Shown piece by piece: positions 44,371-47,587 of a DNA stretch of 47,587 nt. The notes beneath the pieces are model-generated. The model worked only from the letters and a program-made list of their open reading frames with translations. It was not told where the DNA came from and ran no database searches. A program made the translations under genes and the position numbers. The DNA is from PNAI01 sp035501735 (GTDB taxonomy: Bacteria > Pseudomonadota > Alphaproteobacteria > Rhizobiales > Xanthobacteraceae). Position 1 is the first letter of the stretch. Every line of letters starts with the position of its first letter. Where the stretch lies: contig DATJVR010000038.1 of NCBI GenBank assembly GCA_035501735.1, positions 1-47,587 of the forward strand, read 5' to 3'.

Positions 44371-44408
44371 GTCATGCCCACGCTTGTCGCGGGCATCCAC
44401 GTCTTTCT
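44371..44408. repeat. REP-like unit, copy 1
   Basis: GTCATGCCCACGCTTGTCGC and the following GGGCATCCACGTCTTTCT form a hairpin (ATGCCC with GGGCAT). The same unit, with a few changes, is found at 45144-45181. Translation of these repeats gives the well-known spurious peptide family around VPGIHVFL. Confidence 0.8.
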
Positions 44409-44452
44409 CGATGGCACTCGTAATCGCCTAATGACTGTGCGAATACGTCTGA

Positions 44453-44476
44453 TATACTCACGGTAGCATAACCGTG
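44453..44476 (+). promoter_or_regulatory. Candidate promoter and operator of the avidin-like gene
   Basis: TATACT (44453-44458) is a good -10 hexamer; the -35 is weak. It is followed directly by CACGGT (44459-44464) and ACCGTG (44471-44476), a perfect inverted repeat over the expected transcription start and just before the GGGGAG ribosome binding site. A bound protein there would block transcription or translation. Confidence 0.45.
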
Positions 44477-44487
44477 GGGAGCGTTTC

Positions 44488-44880
44488 ATGACACGTCTCA
44501 TTGCAATTCTGACTTTCCTATTTCTCGCGCCAGCAGCTTTCGCGCAAGGGCTGCCAGCGCCATCCGATTGGAAAAATCAGCGCGGCTCAATCATGCATGT
44601 GGATTTTTGGAATCCAATTACGCAACAATTCTTTGGTTCTTATACAAACAACGCGCCAAATTATCCGCATTGTAACGGGAAACCATATCGCATGTGGGGA
44701 CAAAGCGACGGTCGTAAAATCACTTTCACAGTCATCTGGTCAGGATTGTTTTTGGAAGATTGCCAATCGACCACAGTGTGGACGGGAAGTGTCCGAGGCA
44801 ACAGGATAAACACGCGTTGGGTTCTCACTCGCACGAACGGGCAGGTTTACAAAGGTCAGGATTCTTTCACGCGACAATAA
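44488..44880 (+). CDS. Avidin family biotin-binding protein (rhizavidin-like), secreted
   Basis: A 130-residue protein with signal peptide MTRLIAILTFLFLAPAAFAQ and a mature part of about 110 residues, the length of one avidin barrel. The streptavidin contacts line up: N30 and S34 in WKNQRGS (N23, S27), Y52 in FFGSYTNNAPN (Y43), W84 in FTVIW (W79), S94, T96 and W98 in DCQSTTVWTG (S88, T90, W92), W111 in INTRWVLT (W108) and D125 in GQDSFTR (D128). C62 and C92 sit where rhizavidin has its disulfide. The tryptophan that streptavidin lends across the dimer (W120) has no counterpart, also as in rhizavidin. GGGGAG lies about seven bases before the ATG. The gene is GC-poor relative to its surroundings, lies among repeats, and is bracketed by copies of the GNAT 3' end. 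Expected role: tight biotin binding outside the cytoplasm. Confidence 0.85.
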   Translation: MTRLIAILTFLFLAPAAFAQGLPAPSDWKNQRGSIMHVDFWNPITQQFFGSYTNNAPNYPHCNGKPYRMWGQSDGRKITFTVIWSGLFLEDCQSTTVWTGSVRGNRINTRWVLTRTNGQVYKGQDSFTRQ

Positions 44881-44930
44881 CAAGTGCTGCAGCAGTGCGG
44901 CTGATGAACGAAGCACAACCCGCCAAGCGC

Positions 44931-44969
44931 AGCACGCCGGTGGTGTTTATGGGGAGGCGGCTATCGTAG
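44931..44969 (+). pseudogene. GNAT 3'-end fragment, 12 codons
   Basis: Encodes STPVVFMGRRLS and a stop, matching GTPVVFMGRRLT of the GNAT gene at 43197-43910. At DNA level ACGCCGGTGGTGTT(T/C)ATG is shared. The stop codon is again supplied by the adjoining repeat (GTAGG). It marks a junction: DNA between here and the GNAT gene, including the avidin-like gene, looks inserted. Confidence 0.7.
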
Positions 44970-45049
44970 GATGGGTTGAGCGCAGCGAAACCCATCGACA
45001 AATTCCGTTCACAGCATGATGGGTTTCGTTTCACTCAACCCATCCTACG
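44965..45049. repeat. 85-bp cruciform repeat with 16-bp terminal inverted repeats
   Basis: CGTAGGATGGGTTGAG (44965-44980) and CTCAACCCATCCTACG (45034-45049) are perfect inverted repeats. Inside, GAAACCCATC (44987-44996) pairs with GATGGGTTTC (45018-45027). It is two REP-type units in opposite orientation. The GTAGGATGGGT motif is a widespread bacterial repeat. Confidence 0.9.
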
Positions 45050-45061
45050 CGCTACGAATAG

Positions 45062-45139
45062 AACGGCTTCCGCGTCCTCGCCACCACGCTCTCGCACAAC
45101 ACGCCGGTGGTGTTTATGGGGAGGGAATTGGTGAGATGA
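45062..45139 (+). pseudogene. GNAT 3'-end fragment, 25 codons
   Basis: Encodes NGFRVLATTLSHNTPVVFMG and RELVR with a TGA stop, matching NGFKVLATTLSHGTPVVFMG of the intact GNAT gene. Differences are few and partly silent (TTT for TTC in VVF). No start or upstream domain is present. With the 12-codon fragment at 44931 this is the third copy of the same gene end within 1.3 kb. Confidence 0.78.
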
Positions 45140-45143
45140 CTCG

Positions 45144-45181
45144 TCATGCCCGGCCTTGTGCCGGGCATCCACGTCTTTCTT
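45144..45181. repeat. REP-like unit, copy 2
   Basis: TGCCCGGC (45147-45154) pairs with GCCGGGCA (45160-45167), loop CTTGT, followed by TCCACGTCTTTCT. It is the same unit as at 44371-44408, in the same orientation. Confidence 0.85.
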
Positions 45182-45205
45182 CTTGGTGTCGTTACTTACC
45201 CGAAT

Positions 45206-45415
45206 TCAGAACAAATTTTGCGTTGGCGAGGGCCTGCCGTCTGGCAAAAATTTGCCACTCGGAATCAGGTGGCCAACAACTTTTCTGGTTTCTTTGTCGA
45301 GCAAGTTGCCATTGGCATCGATATCATAAGCCTTCTTGCCATCTAGGCTGACTGCTTCTGAACCAACACGCTGTGCGATTTGGTTACCCAAGTTGTCAAA
45401 AATAGGATCGCTCAT
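45206..45415 (-). CDS. Small hypothetical protein, 69 residues
   Basis: A short acidic-to-neutral protein without signal or membrane segment, reading MSDPIFDNLGNQIAQRVGSE then AVSLDGKKAYDIDANGNLLD. GAGGAG lies six bases before the ATG. Composition is like the other small genes of the island and less GC-rich than the chromosome. It is the last of four leftward small genes. No family is recognised. Confidence 0.6.
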   Translation of the reverse strand: MSDPIFDNLGNQIAQRVGSEAVSLDGKKAYDIDANGNLLDKETRKVVGHLIPSGKFLPDGRPSPTQNLF

Positions 45416-45492
45416 GAAGTGCTCCTCGGCGTTCTAGACCATCATTTCGATCGAATTTCTCGGCGATTTTCCGGCAAAGGTGCTGCTGTCGC

Positions 45493-45777
45493 CTAGCCGA
45501 TCTTCTGATTAGCAAGAGGTCGCAATTCCACAATCAACTCCTTCTCGATTTCGATGTCGTTGCTTGTGACAATCGCGACATAGTGCGTTGGTTGCTCTCT
45601 TGTAATTCGCGGATTTTCACCATTGAAGTGCGCCAACAGACGATTCCGGAGGTCTCCGCGACCAACATAAATCCATGCATTGGAGCGAAAAATCCCGTAG
45701 ACTCCATTTTGGGCTGGAGATAACCACTCTATCCCTGCTTTAGTGAATGGACGCGGATCTTGCTTCGGAAATGGCAT
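45493..45777 (-). CDS. GIY-YIG-like domain protein, 94 residues
   Basis: A small single-domain protein. It reads like a minimal GIY-YIG nuclease: NGVYGIF (residues 24-30) for the first motif, WIYVGRGDLRNRLLAHF (35-51) for the second with arginines at 44 and 46 and His50, and an acidic helix IEIEKELIVELRPLANQ with a candidate catalytic Glu80. GIY-YIG proteins cut DNA in repair, restriction, homing or mobile-element contexts. Here it has no partner domain. It is the third leftward gene of the island, with 12 bases between it and the preceding gene, so co-transcription is likely. Confidence 0.7.
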   Translation of the reverse strand: MPFPKQDPRPFTKAGIEWLSPAQNGVYGIFRSNAWIYVGRGDLRNRLLAHFNGENPRITREQPTHYVAIVTSNDIEIEKELIVELRPLANQKIG

Positions 45778-45789
45778 TTTCGATCTCCG

Positions 45790-46047
45790 TCAATTGATTG
45801 AATATCGTCGCCAAGGAATTGCCCGCAACGACACGTTGGCTAGAAATTTCGCGATGTCTGGGCGGCCATAGTAAGTCGGACGCCCTCGCGAATCCTGCGC
45901 CATCAACACCACAGGAAGTCGAAACACGTTCGAGAACGATAACACCGCACGGTTTGCGTCCGATCGATTGTCGATTACCGACTTACGAACAGCGACCACT
46001 GCAAAAATTTGCCCCTGTTCTCGAATCACTGCGCCGTCAACTTGCAT
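45790..46047 (-). CDS. Small hypothetical protein, 85 residues
   Basis: An 85-residue protein of unknown family. It starts MQVDGAVIREQGQIFAVVAV, with beta-like strands, and has the segment RLPVVLMAQDSRGRPTYYGR; the end RAIPWRRYSIN is basic. AAGGGAGA lies before the ATG. It lies between the DUF2188 gene and the GIY-YIG-like gene in one leftward run. The layout (a beta-rich small protein next to a nuclease-like one) would fit a toxin-immunity or defence pair, but nothing in the sequence proves this. Confidence 0.6.
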   Translation of the reverse strand: MQVDGAVIREQGQIFAVVAVRKSVIDNRSDANRAVLSFSNVFRLPVVLMAQDSRGRPTYYGRPDIAKFLANVSLRAIPWRRYSIN

Positions 46048-46080
46048 TTGTGAATCTCCCTTGCGAGATTTCCGGTTTGG

Positions 46081-46308
46081 CTAGCCCTTTGGCGGGTACG
46101 GATCGTGTCCTTCACTATCGCGCTCGCGGATACGTCCGTTACGGCCGTGAATAAACAGCTCTGAATGCTGATTGTGAGCAATTTGGCGTGCTTGCTCGAT
46201 TGCTTCAGTTTGTGTTCTGTGAATCGACGATGCGCGATCACCGCCTGCCGGTTTCACGGCCCAGCCACCCTCGTGTGGCACCACATGTTGGTCACGCAAT
46301 TTCGACAT
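46081..46308 (-). CDS. DUF2188 family protein
   Basis: A 75-residue protein with the DUF2188 layout: HVVPHEGGWAVKPAGGDRAS, then the helix THRTQTEAIEQARQIAHNQH-like stretch and HGRNGRIRERDSEGHDPYP, the HGR-G-I-R-x-R-x-S-x-G-x-DP signature of the family. Function unknown; family members occur in mobile elements and next to small regulators. GGAGAC precedes the ATG by five bases. It is the first leftward gene and is divergent from the XRE regulator, so the TATCCT operators between them probably serve both sides. Confidence 0.8.
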   Translation of the reverse strand: MSKLRDQHVVPHEGGWAVKPAGGDRASSIHRTQTEAIEQARQIAHNQHSELFIHGRNGRIRERDSEGHDPYPPKG

Positions 46309-46360
46309 AATAGTCTCCCTCGATGGCTAATCTGCTGTTGATCCCGCTCAAGGAAGCGGA

Positions 46361-46377
46361 TATCCTTAAATAGGATA
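46361..46377. promoter_or_regulatory. Operator 1 of the XRE regulator
   Basis: TATCCT (46361-46366) and AGGATA (46372-46377), a perfect 6-bp inverted repeat with spacer TAAAT, between the DUF2188 and XRE genes. Its half-sites are those of operator 2 at 46406-46427 in mirrored order. Confidence 0.65.
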
Positions 46378-46405
46378 CGCTCGAATCAGGGGAGTGTCAA
46401 TCTGA

Positions 46406-46427
46406 ATCAGGATATGTCTATCCTGAT
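46406..46427. promoter_or_regulatory. Operator 2 of the XRE regulator
   Basis: ATCAGGATA (46406-46414) and TATCCTGAT (46419-46427), a perfect 9-bp inverted repeat with spacer TGTC. It overlaps a possible upstream ATG at 46414 and ends 13 bases before the preferred start at 46441, a usual place for autorepression. Confidence 0.7.
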
Positions 46428-46440
46428 AAAGGAAGAAAAA

Positions 46441-46797
46441 ATGGGTCTTTATCAGCAAATCGGTGAAATTATTCGCGATCTTCGAACAACTCGTGAACTC
46501 AGTCAGGAGGCGCTGGCAAAAAAGATAGGCGAACCAGCTAACACGGTTTCGAGATGGGAAACTGGTACGTATAAGCCATCCGCGGAGCAACTCGAAAGGC
46601 TGGCAAAGTTTTTTGGAGAATCAATTACCGTGTTTTTTCCAGGAATGGAGCAGCAAAAAGAAATTCCGCCAGCTTTAGCTTCGGCAACGCGAGGTCTAAA
46701 GAAAGAAGATTTGGAGGAAATCATAAAATACGCTGAATTTCGCAAGGCGAGGTCTCGTTTGAAGAATTATAGAAAGAGCGACGACGTTGATGACTAG
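46441..46797 (+). CDS. XRE family helix-turn-helix regulator
   Basis: A 118-residue repressor-type protein. The helix-turn-helix is LSQEALAKKIGEPANTVSRW (residues 20-39), preceded by QQIGEIIRDLRTTRE, and the C-terminal part (LKKEDLEEIIKYAEFRKARS) is a charged helix probably for dimer contact. The ATG at 46441 is chosen over 46414 because GGAAG lies just before it and the earlier ATG lies in operator 2. It overlaps the next gene by eight bases. Such XRE plus ImmA pairs control mobile elements or toxin systems: the peptidase cleaves the repressor on a signal. Confidence 0.88.
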   Translation: MGLYQQIGEIIRDLRTTRELSQEALAKKIGEPANTVSRWETGTYKPSAEQLERLAKFFGESITVFFPGMEQQKEIPPALASATRGLKKEDLEEIIKYAEFRKARSRLKNYRKSDDVDD

Positions 46798-47443
46798 TGA
46801 TCGCGATGCTTATTACGCGAAAATTCGCGAATTAGCCCGTGCGAAACGGGAAGAATTTTCTGTTCGAACAGACGCGCTTGGACTGAAAGAAATCAACGGA
46901 ATCTATCGGCGCGAGAAAATAAAAATTGATACCCGGCCTTTGTCTTCGCGGTTAAAGGCGCTTTATATGTGCTCAGATAATTCATATTCGGTTGCGATAC
47001 GTGAAAAACTACCAAAGACACCAAAGCTTTTTGCTTTGGTCCACGAGTTAAAGCACCATTGGGCTGATCGCCATCTCATGGAACAAGGTATTCTGACGTG
47101 TGGTTCTTACAATGAAAATGAATTGATCGAGAAGGCGGCAGAGGTTTTCGCCGCCGAATTTATTTATCCGGAAGGTGAGTTTTCTGAGCATGCATCGTGT
47201 TTCATGGAAGATAGAAAAATTCGGACGTTTTGCATCGACGACGTTGTCCATTTCAAACGTCAATTTTGTAAAGCAAAAGTAAGTTACACGTTTATTCGCA
47301 AGCGCCTTCAATGGTTGAATCTAGCAGCATCTGAAAGGTTAGATGGAGCACAATTTCAAAAGCGAGAAGACGAGTTATATGGCGCACCCATCCATCGACA
47401 GCCCTGGTTCAAAGAAAGACTGAAGGCGAAGCGGCCAATTTAG
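46790..47443 (+). CDS. ImmA/IrrE family metallopeptidase
   Basis: A 217-residue zinc peptidase-like protein. The metal motif HELKHH is at residues 85-90 (H85, E86, H89 as in HExxH), and the third ligand region ENELIEKAAEVFAAEFIYPE follows about 25 residues later, the ImmA layout. The first 80 residues are an N-terminal helical region. The ATG at 46790 overlaps the XRE stop (46795-46797), so translation is coupled. ImmA of ICEBs1 is known to cut the repressor ImmR; here the same may apply to the XRE protein, which would release the leftward small genes and possibly an adjacent element. The IS element follows eight bases after its stop. Confidence 0.88.
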   Translation: MTSDRDAYYAKIRELARAKREEFSVRTDALGLKEINGIYRREKIKIDTRPLSSRLKALYMCSDNSYSVAIREKLPKTPKLFALVHELKHHWADRHLMEQGILTCGSYNENELIEKAAEVFAAEFIYPEGEFSEHASCFMEDRKIRTFCIDDVVHFKRQFCKAKVSYTFIRKRLQWLNLAASERLDGAQFQKREDELYGAPIHRQPWFKERLKAKRPI

Positions 47444-47445
47444 GC

Positions 47446-47587
47446 ACTAGCTGTGAACTTTCAGGAGGTTGTCCATTCGGTCCGGACCGGGAACGCTGAA
47501 GTCGCCAAACACCAGCGATTCGCGGAGGACCGAATGGACACCCATAAGAATGCTCGTCTTACCCCAAGAGGTCGAGAGGAAATGGTG
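47446..47587 (+). mobile_element. IS481-family insertion sequence, left end (cut by the window)
   Basis: The element appears to start at TGTGAACTTTCAGGAGGTTG (47452 on), a TGT end, with ACTAGC just before it (47446-47451). IS481 elements favour the CTAG-containing site NCTAGN, so this fits target and end. The transposase gene begins at 47534. The right end lies beyond the window. Confidence 0.75.
47534..47587 (+). CDS. IS481-family transposase, N-terminal part
   Basis: Only 18 codons are inside the window: MDTHKNARLTPRGREEMV. The M-x-THKNARLT opening is the hallmark of IS481 transposases, whose next part is a helix-turn-helix and then a DDE catalytic domain. GGAGGA lies five bases before the ATG. 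The gene continues past the window end, so intactness is unknown. Confidence 0.85.
   Translation, partial: MDTHKNARLTPRGREEMV

Larger units (their letters stand above)
43911..44487. other. Repeat-rich intergenic region before the avidin-like gene
   Basis: A 577-base space with no gene I trust. Its left third is made of palindromic repeats (43897-43970, 43994-44151), the middle 44160-44340 is low-GC and featureless, a REP unit lies at 44371-44408, and the last 40 bases hold a TATACT box (44453-44458) and the CACGGT/ACCGTG inverted repeat (44459-44476) in front of the avidin-like gene. Confidence 0.6.
44881..45205. other. Gene-remnant and repeat region after the avidin-like gene
   Basis: A 325-base space. 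It contains a short fragment of the GNAT 3' end (44931-44969), an 85-base cruciform repeat (44965-45049), a longer GNAT fragment (45062-45139) and a REP unit (45144-45181). I see no intact gene. The frames that span the REP unit are artefacts of its sequence. Confidence 0.7.

Noticed and set aside
44243..44431. Rightward frame of 62 codons before the avidin-like gene
   Set aside because: Its second half is the translation of the first REP unit (LSCPRLSRASTSF), it has no start signal, and it looks like no protein family.
45016..45351. Rightward frames over the REP unit reading MPGLVPGIHVFLLG and similar
   Set aside because: This peptide is the standard artefact of translating the TCATGCCCGGC...GCCGGGCATCCACGTC repeat. 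There is no ribosome binding site, and a better supported leftward gene overlaps.
45206..47443. The island as a prophage
   Set aside because: XRE and ImmA fit, but no integrase, structural, lysis or replication gene is visible within the window.

Overview
The window reads as chromosome of a GC-rich alphaproteobacterium of the order Hyphomicrobiales (Rhizobiales), close to the Bradyrhizobium/Xanthobacteraceae group. This rests on the recognisable style of the aatA, trxB-lrp, greA-carB, carA, yqeY, dnaG-rpoD and phasin genes, on the orphan Bug-type binding proteins, and on the palindromic intergenic repeats. No rRNA, tRNA or CRISPR array was seen.

Layout. 0-9 kb: aspartate aminotransferase, a DUF992 protein, an EF-G-like GTPase, the methionine sulfoxide reductase subunit MsrP, a LysR regulator, and a divergent trxB / Lrp pair. 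8-11.2 kb: two exported proteins, one of the DUF2272 family and one with a putative Cys/His peptidase-like core. 11.2-19.5 kb: greA, carB and carA on the minus strand, with a phasin, a small conserved-looking ORF, a methyltransferase and a cupin between the two car genes, then yqeY. 19.5-22.7 kb: a GFA-type zinc protein and two methyltransferases in one operon, divergent from an HxlR regulator, with a clear palindrome and a direct repeat between them. 22.8-25.8 kb: a copper operon (DUF2946, outer-membrane-like protein, CopC, CopD). 25.9-28.2 kb: an HtrA-like protease, a small secreted protein and a Spy/CpxP-like protein. 28.2-35.5 kb: a TAXI-type TRAP transporter, a CocE-type hydrolase and two orphan Bug binding proteins, probably a carboxylate or ester uptake and hydrolysis locus. 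35.6-37.5 kb: an accessory patch with two frameshifted genes, two intact hypothetical genes and short tandem duplications. 37.8-43.1 kb: an alpha/beta hydrolase, dnaG and rpoD.

From the end of rpoD to the window end the character changes. The 3' end of rpoD is present twice. A GNAT acetyltransferase gene carries an in-frame palindromic repeat, and its own 3' end recurs twice downstream. Four more palindromic repeat units follow. A low-GC island then carries four small leftward genes, one with a GIY-YIG-like domain and one DUF2188. Divergent from them is an XRE regulator plus ImmA/IrrE-type metallopeptidase pair with two TATCCT/AGGATA operators. The island is cut at the window end by an IS481-family element inserted at a CTAG site.

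The most striking gene is at 44488-44880. It encodes a secreted avidin-family protein with nearly every biotin-contact residue and a cysteine pair placed as in rhizavidin. It lies between two copies of the neighbouring acetyltransferase 3' end, so it looks like an acquired cassette.
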